Source: Scytolyngbya sp. HA4215-MV1 (GTDB lineage: Bacteria; Cyanobacteriota; Cyanobacteriia; Leptolyngbyales; Leptolyngbyaceae). Taken from it: DNA of 64,000 nt. The DNA lies in NCBI GenBank assembly GCA_019359045.1, contig JAHHIA010000005.1:1-64000 (forward strand), given 5' to 3'. Under the pieces are notes generated by a model. It was not told where the DNA came from and did not search any database. It worked only from the letters and a program-made list of their open reading frames with translations. The position numbers were made by a program, and so were the translations under genes. Every line of letters begins with the position of its first letter. Position 1 is the stretch's first letter. Below, piece by piece: positions 1 through 8,916 of the stretch.

Positions 1-421
1 GGGCAGCGAATTCCAGGTGATTGCCAGTCCCGATTGGGTCACCCTGGAGGACATCGCCGAGTTTGGGGGCAGTGAGACCACAGAAGCGGAACAAGTAACC
101 GGGCACATCCGGGCTGGAGAAGAGTACACAGTTGGCTTTGGTGGGGTCTACTTTGCCATCAAAGGGGGCATAGACCGCATTGCCGTCGAGTTCGATGGAG
201 ATATCGCCCAAGCCGCCTGTAACGGAGCGTCCCGCGATCGTGTCACCCGGTTGCAGTTGCCACTGTTGGTAAAGTTGCAAATCTACAGGAGGACGATTGA
301 TCGAAGGGCTACAAGCAGCAAGGGTGAACAACAGGCTCCAGCCGCAAAAAAGCTGGGAACGGCGGGTAAGTAACTGTAGCAATGCAGCAATAGGTGAATT
401 GGATGGAAATCGGCAAAACAC
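1..421 (-). CDS. Lipoprotein of unknown function, C-terminus cut by window edge
   Basis: The reading frame is open to the left edge, so only about 140 N-terminal residues are seen. The N-terminus is a short signal peptide ending in a lipobox, FTLAAC, at about residues 33-38; the cysteine would be lipidated. It continues with SPSINRPPVDLQLYQQWQ and a Gly/Asp-rich beta part (QPGDTIAGRSVTGGLGDISI, then AVYAPFDGKV and GNHLEF). The 'APFDGKV ... GDPIGTGNHLEF' pattern recalls the M23 peptidase or biotinyl-like fold, but no metal ligands can be confirmed. The only reasonable start is GTG at 421, without a clear ribosome site; an ATG nearby is out of frame. It lies 97 bases after the gene ending at 519, same strand, so the two may be co-transcribed. 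Confidence 0.6.
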   Translation of the reverse strand, partial: MFCRFPSNSPIAALLQLLTRRSQLFCGWSLLFTLAACSPSINRPPVDLQLYQQWQLQPGDTIAGRSVTGGLGDISIELDGNAVYAPFDGKVDPTKANCVLFSSPDVPGYLFRFCGLTAPKLGDVLQGDPIGTGNHLEFAA

Positions 422-518
422 ATTTTTTATTGATGCATTTGTGCATTTATGCACTTTTGAATTAATGCATTTTGGAGTTTGTGGATTCTGGCAAGCCTTC
501 ACCGGATCGTCTCTCGTC

Positions 519-1052
519 TTAGTGACGGAAGCTAAAGGCATAGCCTGCATATTCGTTGCCTTCATAGAGAATGACGAGCCAGGTTTGGGGGTCAAAAGCT
601 AGGGGGTAAGCTTCGCGTTCAGCCATGACCCCTGCCCGAACTTCTAACTGGGGAAATTTGCAGTAGGGCGCTTGGATGATTGCTTTGACTTTGGTTTTGG
701 TGCTGCGTTCTGGAATGGTGAGCAGTTGAGAAATTTGTTCGCGAGTTAGCTTGCTTTGGGGTTGCACGATCTCCTGACAGGGTTCGCTCGGGGCCCTGGC
801 GCTGAGCAAGTCGCGAGGGTTAAGGATGAGTCCCATCAATACCAACAGAGTGCCCCCAATCGCCAGATAGGACGGCAAAAGCTGCGCTTTGCGCCGCCGT
901 GCGGGTTGTTTTCTGGTGCTGAGCTGAGTTGGGGAGGATGCTGAAAAAGCAGGGGTATAAGGGCGGATTGCCCAGGGATCACGTTGCTCAGGGGGTGTTA
1001 CAGGGGGGGCAATGATCGATCGCCAATATTTGGTGTTTGGGTCTGAAGTCAT
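519..1052 (-). CDS. Single-span membrane protein, unknown function
   Basis: A 177-residue protein starting at ATG 1052. Residues 1-55 are Pro/Arg-rich and probably cytoplasmic; one membrane segment follows (LPSYLAIGGTLLVLMGLILN, about residues 59-78). The rest should be periplasmic, with two cysteines (EPCQEI and APYCKFP) that could form a disulfide. I do not recognise a domain. It stands upstream of the lipoprotein at 1-421 on the same strand, which suggests a small envelope operon. Lengthy complementary-strand readings here have no coding character. Confidence 0.7.
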   Translation of the reverse strand: MTSDPNTKYWRSIIAPPVTPPEQRDPWAIRPYTPAFSASSPTQLSTRKQPARRRKAQLLPSYLAIGGTLLVLMGLILNPRDLLSARAPSEPCQEIVQPQSKLTREQISQLLTIPERSTKTKVKAIIQAPYCKFPQLEVRAGVMAEREAYPLAFDPQTWLVILYEGNEYAGYAFSFRH

Positions 1053-1578
1053 GGTTCTGGTTGAGCAAAAATTGGTGTGCGGTGAAAATGACGGTCACCA
1101 AAACAGTTCGCCCAACCGTACTCAAGATCAAAATTGTCCACAAAGCACCAGCGGGTGTCTGGGAGCAGGGTTCGCAATCCATTGGCAATTGGGACAGAGG
1201 GCAGCACAGAGCGAGCTTTTAGGTTTTGGTTCGGGTAAATGAATGCGGGTTCAAGCCCTGAAATGAAAGGCAGAGTGACCCAAGTTCACCCTTCAATCGT
1301 TGAGTGCGAGTTAAGAAGCTGAGGGATTTAGAGAGCGTTGGAATAAAAGTGGCGTAACACAAACATACTACAAATAATCAAATAGTACAAACGTTCTAAG
1401 AATATAGAATATACCGTCTTTTAGAAAATGGAGACATCCGACCCAAAATTTGTTAGAAATCTCGACCTTAGAGTAGTTGATCCTTTCCCCCAATCAGGTT
1501 AATCAATGGGATGAAGCGAAATTCCATTGGAATCTGCTAGCTTCTTCTCTTCTGGAAGAATGGGTACTGACCATAATA
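1053..1578. other. Intergenic, no gene seen
   Basis: About 525 bases between the divergent minus-strand membrane protein and the acetyltransferase remnant. It becomes AT-rich between about 1330 and 1460 and should contain the promoter of the minus-strand genes. I see no structured RNA, repeat or convincing small gene. Confidence 0.5.
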
Positions 1579-2018
1579 GTGATTGAGACTCCCTGGTTAC
1601 TTCTGCGGCACATGACCTGGGACGATTAGGAGAATCTGGCTGAACTTTATGCCGATCCGGCAGTGATGAGGTTTTTCCCAAGTACTCGAAATCGCGAAGA
1701 AACTCGACAACGTCTTGCACACCTTCTGAGTGGCTAAGATCGCTACGATTTTGGTCTCTGAGCAACGATTCATAAAGCCGACAATCAATTTATTGGGCGG
1801 TGTGGCTTAATTCTGCAAATTGTGAACGGGCACCCGAAATCGAAATTGGCTGCATGCTGGCAAAAGCTTATTGGGGAAGAGGATTGGCAACTGAAGCGGC
1901 GATCGCGATTAAACAGTATGGGTTTCAAGCGATCGACTGTGATCGGCTGATCTCTCTAATTGATCCCCGCAATCTTGCCTCTTAAAAAGTCGCCCTCAAA
2001 AATGGCTGGAACCTATAA
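1579..2018 (+). pseudogene. GNAT (RimJ/RimL-type) N-acetyltransferase remnant
   Basis: Translation from GTG 1579 gives VIETPWLLLRHMTWDD-stop-ENLAELYADPAVMRFFP, a typical start of RimJ/RimL-type acetyltransferases. Further in-frame stops follow after HLLSG and in DFGL-stop-ATIHK (probably a former Trp). After NQFIGRCGLI the frame shifts near 1820-1835, and the second half resumes as EIEIGCMLAKAYWGRGLATE, which contains the acetyl-CoA-binding R/QxxGxG/A-like GRGLATEA loop, then DCDRLISLIDPRNLAS-stop-KVALKNGW. At least four stops and one frameshift make this a decayed gene. The family normally acetylates ribosomal protein N-termini, peptides or small amines; nothing functional is expected here. 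Confidence 0.85.
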
Positions 2019-2754
2019 GAAAAATACAGTGATTGAGAATAAGCAGGTGTGTATTTATACTATTTGTCGCGCTTCGCTTATCGGCTGAGGTTAGAGTTGG
2101 TCACCAAGACTTACAGAAGTCTAATTGCGATGAGAGAAAAGCGTACAGTTAAGTATCTTTTATGACAATTACGGATCTAGAATTATCCTTAAATTCAGTA
2201 TGATCCCCTGCTGGATGCATTGATCCAGATAAATTGCATTTATGAGAAACGATGATTTTTCTGTCAGGTTCCGACCACTTTTTTCCGTGATTGACCGAGG
2301 TTTTTGCGTAGAACCTATGGGTAACTTCTGATAACTTTCTGATGTAACTGCAAATATCGATTTCTCTAAAAGAGAAATTCGATTCTGATTAATGGTGAAA
2401 TTAATGATGATGATAATGATTGCAAAATATTTGATGTTGTTTTAGGAAACATTTTATTTTCTACTTCGTCGTGCAGCGAGGTAAGTGACGTTTAACAATC
2501 TGTCACAAGGCAGAGGTTGTTCCCTGATTGAAACGTTTAGACTTCTTCCGAAGCGTGGTGCATTGTCCTAAATGTCAATAACAGCTATTCCGTATCGCAG
2601 ATAACCAATGTTGTTTTTCCAAGGAAAGGCATGCTGCATACTATGTGTTTCAAAAGCTGGAAAAGTCCATTGATAAGGACAATTTGAGTGCATCGGTGAA
2701 GATTTTCTGAGCTTGAACTATACTCTTCTTGAGCCAATAACTACGCCTTAACCT
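2019..2754. other. Long intergenic region before the exopolysaccharide cluster
   Basis: About 735 bases, AT-rich, without an open frame of note on either strand. Because the next 13 kb are all plus strand and closely spaced, the main promoter of the polysaccharide cluster probably lies here. I could not pick out a reliable box, riboswitch or terminator. Confidence 0.45.
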
Positions 2755-3840
2755 GTGAAAGTAGCATTAGTCCACGATTATTTAACTCAAAGAGGTGGAG
2801 CGGAGAGAGTTTTCGAGCTGCTCTGCAAGCGTTATCCTGACGCAGATATCTATACCTCACTCTACGACCCCGATCGTACAATTGATTTAAGCGATCGCGT
2901 GGTGAAAACCACTTTTCTTCAGAATATTCCAGGGGCTGCCAAGCATTTCCGACTCATGGCCCCACTTTATTTTCCAGCTTTCCGTGCGTTAGATCTGCAA
3001 GATTATGACCTGGTGATTAGTAGTAGTACCAGTTTTGCTAAAGCGGTTCGTAAGCGTCCTGATGCGCGGCATATTTGTTTTTGCCACAACGTCACCCGCT
3101 TTTTGTGGGATACGCACACCTACTTGAAGGAATATGCTGATTACCGATTGTTTTATCCGGTAATTGAGCGCATCTTCCGCATTATGCGTCAGGTAGATTT
3201 GACCTACTCCCAAGAGCCAGATTTGTACATTGCCAACTCCAGTGTGGTGGCACAACGGATTGAGCAAATCTATGGAAAACAGGCGATCGTCGTCAACTAT
3301 CCGATCGACAGCGGCAAATTCCAGTTTTCTCAGCAAAAGGATGATTTCTATTTAGCCGCCGCTCGCTTGCTGAGTTACAAACGCATTGATGTCATCATTG
3401 AAGCCTTCAATTGGCTGGGATGGAAGTTGTTGGTGCTAGGTGATGGTCCCGAACGTAAGCGGCTAGAAGCACAAGCGATGCCCAATATCCAGTTTTTGGG
3501 GCATGTCAGTGATGCAGAACGGACTTATTTGATGTCGAAAGCGCAATCTGTCATAGTTGCAGCACTTGAAGATTATGGTTTAGTGCCCGTTGAAGCGAAT
3601 GCGAGTGGGACGCCAGTGATTGCCTACGGTGCCGGTGGCGTTTTGGACACGCAAATCCCTGGACAAACAGGGCTACTGTTTCAACGACAAGCGCCCGACT
3701 CTTTATTAGCGGCACTTCTGAAGTCCAGCAAAATGTCTTGGGACTACTCTAAAATCCGTGAGCACGCTTTGAGTCAGTTCTCTGAGCCTGTATTCTTTAA
3801 TCGGGTAGAGCGAGTGATTGAAAAGGCATGGGCGATGTGA
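2755..3840 (+). CDS. Glycosyltransferase family 4
   Basis: A 361-residue GT-B fold glycosyltransferase, first gene of the exopolysaccharide cluster. Start is GTG 2755 (VKVALVHDYLTQRGGAERVF). The N-terminal acceptor half contains the GGAER loop seen in GT4 enzymes; the C-terminal donor half has LAAARLLSYKRIDVIIEAF (about 200-218), LLVLGDGPERKRLE, and the nucleotide-sugar E-x7-E motif in EDYGLVPVEA (about 277-286) followed by GTPVIAYGAGG. It should transfer a sugar from a nucleotide donor to a lipid-linked oligosaccharide at the cytoplasmic membrane. The sugar cannot be deduced. It is 353 bases from the Wzc-like gene, so it may form its own transcription unit. Confidence 0.9.
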   Translation: MKVALVHDYLTQRGGAERVFELLCKRYPDADIYTSLYDPDRTIDLSDRVVKTTFLQNIPGAAKHFRLMAPLYFPAFRALDLQDYDLVISSSTSFAKAVRKRPDARHICFCHNVTRFLWDTHTYLKEYADYRLFYPVIERIFRIMRQVDLTYSQEPDLYIANSSVVAQRIEQIYGKQAIVVNYPIDSGKFQFSQQKDDFYLAAARLLSYKRIDVIIEAFNWLGWKLLVLGDGPERKRLEAQAMPNIQFLGHVSDAERTYLMSKAQSVIVAALEDYGLVPVEANASGTPVIAYGAGGVLDTQIPGQTGLLFQRQAPDSLLAALLKSSKMSWDYSKIREHALSQFSEPVFFNRVERVIEKAWAM

Positions 3841-4193
3841 TCTCAACCATCCGTTAAAGACCCGTTTTCTTTGTAGGATGAGGAAGGTCTGATGCGGAGG
3901 GATTCATTGGAAAAGGTAAAGATCTAGGAAACAATCATGAAATAATGTTTTCACAAGCGGTTCGCCCCTTTAAAATTCGCGCGTCATCCTGCCCTTTTAG
4001 GACAACGGTTTAATCATTGACTGAAGCGATCGCTTTTGTTTGATTTCGACGAAATCAGCGTTGCTGCATCGATCGGGGTACTGCATCTGGTAGAAAACTC
4101 TTGTCATTTACTCCAAAATACTCATTAAATGCTCAATCCGGCGATCGGGCATTACCATCGCCCCGACTTCTGACCCACGAAAGGAAGGTTGAA
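3841..4193. other. Intergenic between GT4 and the Wzc-like gene
   Basis: About 350 bases with a HIP1 octamer GCGATCGC at 4026-4033. No gene seen. An in-frame TTG at 4101 would extend the next protein by 31 residues, but the ribosome site lies just before GTG 4194. Probably carries the promoter for the gene block from 4194. Confidence 0.45.
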
Positions 4194-6392
4194 GTGACTC
4201 AAAGTAACCTCATCCCAATGGCAGATAACGACCCAGGCTATGGGCAGTTGTTTGCGATTTTGATGCGTCGCCGTCTCTGGCTGCTGGGCACATTCTTGGG
4301 TGTGACGGTTCTAGCATTGCTTTTCACTCTTTTGCAAAAGCCAACGCATCGTAGCTCGATGCAGCTCTTGGTTGAGCCAAACTACCAGAGCAAGCGAGAA
4401 CCGGGAGAAAAACGCACGGCAGAAAGCGAATTTACTGACACCAACGTTGAAATTGATAGTGCTACCCAGATTAATTTAATGCGGAGTTCTGGTTTATTGC
4501 AAAGAGCTGTGACGCTGCTCCAACCAGAGTATCCCGATATCAAGATCGATGAAGTGAGAGAAGCTTTATCAGTAAGTCAGGTTGTGGCAAATGATCCAAG
4601 TACCAATAAGAAAGTTAATACTAAAATCTTTCAAATTGCTTACACCGATAGTGATCCCATCAAAACACAAAAGGTTTTAGAGGCACTTCAGAAAGTCTAT
4701 CAAGACTACAATCTGGAACAACAAGAGTTACGTCTGACTAAAGGACTATCGTTTATCAAAAAGCAACTGCCAGTGGTACGAGATAAGGTAAAAGTTGCTG
4801 AATCTAATCTGGAGCAGTTTCGTAAAAGCCAAAATCTGGTTGATCCAGAGTTGCAGTCTAAGGCATTGGTCGATTCGCTCAGTCGTATCCGGCAAGACCA
4901 ACAGGCGAATAATGCCCAAATGCGAGATCTAGCGGCGCGGTATGTGACCTTGCAGCAACAGCTCGCCATGTCGCCACCGCAGGCGCTGGTGGCTTCCCGA
5001 TTGAGTCAATCGGCGCGTTATCAAAATTTGTTGAACGAGATTCAGAAAACCGAGTTGGCGCTTGAACAAGAACGCACTCGATTTGAAGATGTTTCACCGT
5101 TTGTACAAAAGCTGGTAGATCAACGACAACGGCAACTCGCATTGTTGCAGGGCGAAGTGCGGCGGGTGCTGCAGGCAGATGTGTCAGCAGATCCCGATCG
5201 TCTGCGCTCCGAGGGTCAGTTGGGCACGATCGACCTTACTCTGGTAGGGCAGTTGATTGATGCTCAGGTTAACTTGCAAGCGGCTCAATCGCGTGCTCAA
5301 AGTCTGGCACAGGCAGAGCAACGAATTCGGGACGATTTACGTCGGTTTCCTGCCCTGTTGACTGAATACGGACGCTTACAACCAGAAGTGCAGGCAAACC
5401 GAGAAACGCTGGAAGAGTTGTTGAAGGCAGAGCAAGACATTGGACTAGAAATTGCGCGTGGAGGATTTGACTGGCAAGTGGTCGAAGAGCCTCTGGAAGG
5501 CGAGAAAATTGCGCCAAGCTTGCCCAAAAACTTGTTGCTAGGGATGGTTGCTGGATTGATGTTGGGAGGGGTTGCTGCTTTTGTGAGAGAGGCGATCGAT
5601 GATTCGGTTCATTCTTCTGACGAATTGAAGAAACAAGTTGCCTTGCCCCTGCTGGGTATGGTACCCGAAGCCACCCCCACCGAAGCCAATCAGTCACCCA
5701 CCTTATCTTTCCGAAAATCTCAGGAATTGGCTGTCCCAACGCTAGAAGTGGTGCAGGGACTCCCCTTCCGTGAATCGCTGGATTTGCTCTACCAAAATTT
5801 GCAATTACTCAATGCCAGCAGCCAACTCAAGTCTTTGGTGGTGACCTCGGCACTCGCAGGGGAGGGCAAAACGACACTCGCGTTGGGATTGGCGATTAGT
5901 GCTGCCCGCTTACATCAACGGGTGTTGTTGATTGATGCGGATCTGCGTCGTCCCAGTTTACACAAGCTGCTGGAACTGCCGAACGATCGGGGGCTTTCCA
6001 CCTTGCTGGCAAGTGACACGCCCATCCTCGATACCAACGACTTGCAACTCTCCAACCCCTACGGTAATCTCTCTGTCTTATCCGCCGGCCCCACTCCCAC
6101 CGATCCGGCCAAGTTGCTGAGTTCCCATCGGATGCAAGAAGTGTTGAACACCTTTGAACAACACTACGATCTCGTCTTGCTGGATGCCCCGCCCGTCTTA
6201 GGCATTGTGGACACGATTTTAACCGCTTCTGCCTGTAGTGGTGTCGTGCTGGTTGGGCGCATCGGGCGGGTAACCCGTACCGAGTTAACTCATGCGATCG
6301 CTGCACTGCACCAGCTCAACGTTATCGGAGTTATTGCGAACGGAGCTGATAACCCAGTTTACAACTATGCATCTTATGTACGAAGTGCGTGA
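4194..6392 (+). CDS. Polysaccharide co-polymerase with tyrosine autokinase domain (Wzc/BY-kinase type)
   Basis: About 732 residues from GTG 4194, chosen because AAAGGAAGG ends five bases upstream. Order of parts: N-terminal Wzz-type chain-length domain with first membrane segment RLWLLGTFLGVTVLALLFTL (about 26-46), a long periplasmic coiled-coil region, second membrane segment NLLLGMVAGLMLGG (about 444-462), then the cytoplasmic kinase with Walker A SALAGEGKTT (about 551-560), Walker A' VLLIDADLRRPS and Walker B LVLLDAPP (about 660). Such proteins control chain length and polymerisation in Wzx/Wzy polysaccharide assembly. The C-terminal tail ends NPVYNYASYVRSA with only three tyrosines, fewer than the cluster in enterobacterial Wzc. 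Seven bases separate it from the priming transferase gene, so they form an operon. Confidence 0.9.
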   Translation: MTQSNLIPMADNDPGYGQLFAILMRRRLWLLGTFLGVTVLALLFTLLQKPTHRSSMQLLVEPNYQSKREPGEKRTAESEFTDTNVEIDSATQINLMRSSGLLQRAVTLLQPEYPDIKIDEVREALSVSQVVANDPSTNKKVNTKIFQIAYTDSDPIKTQKVLEALQKVYQDYNLEQQELRLTKGLSFIKKQLPVVRDKVKVAESNLEQFRKSQNLVDPELQSKALVDSLSRIRQDQQANNAQMRDLAARYVTLQQQLAMSPPQALVASRLSQSARYQNLLNEIQKTELALEQERTRFEDVSPFVQKLVDQRQRQLALLQGEVRRVLQADVSADPDRLRSEGQLGTIDLTLVGQLIDAQVNLQAAQSRAQSLAQAEQRIRDDLRRFPALLTEYGRLQPEVQANRETLEELLKAEQDIGLEIARGGFDWQVVEEPLEGEKIAPSLPKNLLLGMVAGLMLGGVAAFVREAIDDSVHSSDELKKQVALPLLGMVPEATPTEANQSPTLSFRKSQELAVPTLEVVQGLPFRESLDLLYQNLQLLNASSQLKSLVVTSALAGEGKTTLALGLAISAARLHQRVLLIDADLRRPSLHKLLELPNDRGLSTLLASDTPILDTNDLQLSNPYGNLSVLSAGPTPTDPAKLLSSHRMQEVLNTFEQHYDLVLLDAPPVLGIVDTILTASACSGVVLVGRIGRVTRTELTHAIAALHQLNVIGVIANGADNPVYNYASYVRSA

Positions 6393-6399
6393 GGTTTCC

Positions 6400-7314
6400 A
6401 TGACTAAGGTTACGCTACTCAATTTGGACGAAGCTGCTGCGCTCAGCCGGGATAAAGTGATTCCTGCTGCCCCAAATTGTCAATTGCAATGGCGGCAAGG
6501 AAAGTTGTGGGTCGGAGTGGCAGAACCGGAAAAACAGATGCCACTTGCCCCGTTGTTCAACTCATCCTGGTTAATTGATTGCCTCTCTCGTTCTACGGTT
6601 GAGCAAATTGTGGTCGATCCCCTTTTGGGAGAAGTGGCGCTCAGGTTTTGGGCAGAAGTAGGACAAAAAACTGACAAGCCTGTCTATCTACGGGCGAATG
6701 GCAGTAGTGGTTTTCTGCAGAGTCGGGATGGGTTGGCTTGGATGGTGAAACGGCTACTCGATCGTGTCGGTGCTGCATTGCTGTTGTTGCTGTTGAGTCC
6801 GCTTTGGCTTGCCATTATGGGGCTACGGCGGTTGAGTCCGACTCCATCGCTGTTCACGACTCAATGGCGAGTGGGTGCGCGGGGTCGGTTGTTTCAGGTG
6901 CAGCGATTTCAGGTGAGGAGGGTGACGCTGGAAATGGCTGAACTGGCGAGAAGTCAGGGCGATCGTCTGACGCTGCTTAAGTTTTGGTTTACCAAGTTCG
7001 GCTTGGCTCGGTCACCCGAATTGTTGCAGGTAGTGCGGGGTGAAATGAGTCTAGTTGGACCTCGATCGTTGAGTTTGGCAGAATCGGCACGGCTGGGTGT
7101 GGCTGAACGAAAACGGCTGCGAGCATTACCAGGATTGCTAACTCCTCATCAAGAAATGGGATTGACCACAGAGATTCATGGTGATTTGGAGTATCTCCAT
7201 CACTGGTCGCTGCTGAAGGATTTAGAAATTTTGCTCCTGGCAATTCCTCAACTTTTTTGGTGGAGTATGGTTGCCATCTCCACCGTTTTTTCGTTAACGA
7301 TTTATGCGTCTTAA
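6400..7314 (+). CDS. Priming sugar transferase (undecaprenyl-phosphate sugar phosphotransferase family)
   Basis: A 304-residue protein; ATG 6400 is preferred because GAGG lies seven bases upstream, and upstream in-frame codons overlap the preceding gene. The C-terminal two thirds match the bacterial sugar transferase family: membrane hairpin KRLLDRVGAALLLLLLSPLW (about 117-136), basic loop, ELLQVVRGEMSLVGPRSLSL (about 211-230), and the ending LKDLEILLLAIPQLFWW. It would transfer a sugar-1-phosphate to undecaprenyl phosphate to start repeat-unit synthesis. The N-terminal 100 residues are cluster specific and lack the four-span domain of WbaP/WcaJ. The usual KF...MR segment after the membrane hairpin is modified (QVQRFQVRRV), so substrate choice may differ. 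Confidence 0.85.
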   Translation: MTKVTLLNLDEAAALSRDKVIPAAPNCQLQWRQGKLWVGVAEPEKQMPLAPLFNSSWLIDCLSRSTVEQIVVDPLLGEVALRFWAEVGQKTDKPVYLRANGSSGFLQSRDGLAWMVKRLLDRVGAALLLLLLSPLWLAIMGLRRLSPTPSLFTTQWRVGARGRLFQVQRFQVRRVTLEMAELARSQGDRLTLLKFWFTKFGLARSPELLQVVRGEMSLVGPRSLSLAESARLGVAERKRLRALPGLLTPHQEMGLTTEIHGDLEYLHHWSLLKDLEILLLAIPQLFWWSMVAISTVFSLTIYAS

Positions 7315-7434
7315 ACTTATTCTTTAAGAATTTGCTGTTTGTAGGGACGAAGCATCGGCTGAACAAGTTTTGCAATTTACCTAAACAGATGTCTCAAGGC
7401 TTTACTCTTCCCGGCGATTTTTCCCTCAATATTA

Positions 7435-8772
7435 ATGATATTTATGAATTCTGTTGCTTCCAGTATTCGTTGGGTCTTAAAGGGTAAAAGTGGCACGGCT
7501 GCCATGCTACAAACACTGGTGGCACGGCTGTTCATCATTGGGCTAAATGTGGCGACGGGTGTGATTACCGCACGCAGTTTGGGGGCGGGAGGACGAGGTG
7601 AACTGGCAGCGATGACACTCTGGCCGCAGTTTCTAGCTTACATGCTGACTTTGGGACTCCCCTCCGCCATTATTTATAATTTCAAGCGTCATCCAGAGGA
7701 AGAATCTAGTCTATTTTCTGCCACGCTGCTATTGAGCAGTGGATTGGGCGTGGTGGCAGCCTTGGTTGGGGTTGTATTTATACCGCAGTGGCTATCGCAG
7801 TATTCGCCCGCAGTGATCCAGATTGCTCAGGGGTTCATGGTAACGGCTCCGCTGGCGCTGTTATCGTTGACTTTGACTGCCACGTTGGAGGCACAGGGAG
7901 AGTTTACGATCGCCAACCATAGCCGCTATTTGCTTCCTCTCAGCACCCTTTTAGTTTTGGTTGGGTTGGCGGCGGTTCACTGGTTGACACCGCTCAGTGC
8001 GGGCTTAGCCTATATACTGCCCAGCCTTCCTGTGACTTTTTATCTCATGTATTGCTTGTGGCAGCGACTCCACCCCACCTGGCAAACGATCGGGCAATCT
8101 TGCCGTCGGCTACTGAGTTATGGAATTCGCTCCTATGGGGTGGATTTGATGGGGACGTTGTCGCAGCAAATTGGGCAGGTCTTGGTGGTGGGATTACTCA
8201 GCCCCACCTCAATGGGGATGTATACCGTGGCGCTGAGTCTGTCTCGAATGTTGAACGTGTTTCAGAGTTCGATCGTGACGGTTCTCCTGCCCAAAGCGGC
8301 GGCTCGACCCATCCCAGAAGTGATCACTTTGACCGGGCGGGCTGCCAGAGTCAGCATGACTTTTACCTTGATGATTGCCTTGGCAGTGATGCTGCTGGGA
8401 CCCTTTCTCCTACATTTGCTCTATGGCACTGAATTTGCTGGAGCTGTACAAGCCCTAAGAATTTTAGTGATAGAAGTCGTCCTCAGTAGCACGGTTTGGG
8501 TGCTAGCGCAAGCTTTCATGGCAGCTGGACGCCCCGGCGTGGTCACCCTCTTACAGGGGGTAGGGCTAGGCTTAAGCGTCCCTCTCATGCTGATTCTCAT
8601 TCCTCCCTATGGGCTGGAGGGTGCCAGTCTTGCCTTGTTGCTTTCCACGCTTGCTCGATTATTATTTGTCTTTGTCAACTTCCCCATGGTGTTGAAAGTT
8701 CCGCCCCCCAGTCTGATCATGACTCGCCAAGATTACGCTTTGATTCGATCGACCTTAGGAAAAAAGGGCTAG
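7435..8772 (+). CDS. Polysaccharide flippase (Wzx / MATE-like)
   Basis: A 445-residue, strongly hydrophobic protein with about a dozen membrane segments. The first segment carries TGVITARSLGAGGRGELAAM, characteristic of Wzx-type oligosaccharide flippases (RxLGxxGxGE motif). It should move the lipid-linked repeat unit across the cytoplasmic membrane. ATG 7435 and ATG 7444 are both possible starts; neither has a strong ribosome site. Position between the priming transferase and the Wzy-like protein fits this role. Confidence 0.88.
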   Translation: MIFMNSVASSIRWVLKGKSGTAAMLQTLVARLFIIGLNVATGVITARSLGAGGRGELAAMTLWPQFLAYMLTLGLPSAIIYNFKRHPEEESSLFSATLLLSSGLGVVAALVGVVFIPQWLSQYSPAVIQIAQGFMVTAPLALLSLTLTATLEAQGEFTIANHSRYLLPLSTLLVLVGLAAVHWLTPLSAGLAYILPSLPVTFYLMYCLWQRLHPTWQTIGQSCRRLLSYGIRSYGVDLMGTLSQQIGQVLVVGLLSPTSMGMYTVALSLSRMLNVFQSSIVTVLLPKAAARPIPEVITLTGRAARVSMTFTLMIALAVMLLGPFLLHLLYGTEFAGAVQALRILVIEVVLSSTVWVLAQAFMAAGRPGVVTLLQGVGLGLSVPLMLILIPPYGLEGASLALLLSTLARLLFVFVNFPMVLKVPPPSLIMTRQDYALIRSTLGKKG

Positions 8773-8916
8773 GAGGTAGGGCTGGGGATGAGTGGATAGA
8801 TGAATCAGGACACTCAAAACTTAGCCCTCAAAACTTCTCTCGCTTGTCCCGCTTTCTCAACTTCCTAATCTCCGCATCTCCGTGTCTCTCCCTTGCCGCA
8901 TCTCTCTCGTTTCCTC
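8773..8916 (+). repeat. C/T-rich degenerate intergenic repeat
   Basis: The 144 bases between the flippase and the polymerase gene are dominated on the plus strand by short pyrimidine-rich units such as CTCCGCATCTCCGTGTCTC. Similar units occur at 12746-12815, 17393-17420, 41308-41386 and 52806-52890. They look like degenerate tandem repeats common between cyanobacterial genes. In-frame codons upstream of ATG 8917 come from this repeat and are not counted as coding. Confidence 0.5.

Noticed and set aside
17-373. Plus-strand open frame at the left edge
   Set aside because: The minus strand here encodes a lipoprotein with signal peptide and lipobox, which explains the open frame.
988-1242. Several short frames on both strands around 1.0-1.2 kb
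   Set aside because: They overlap the start of the membrane protein gene, lack ribosome sites and have no protein-like composition.
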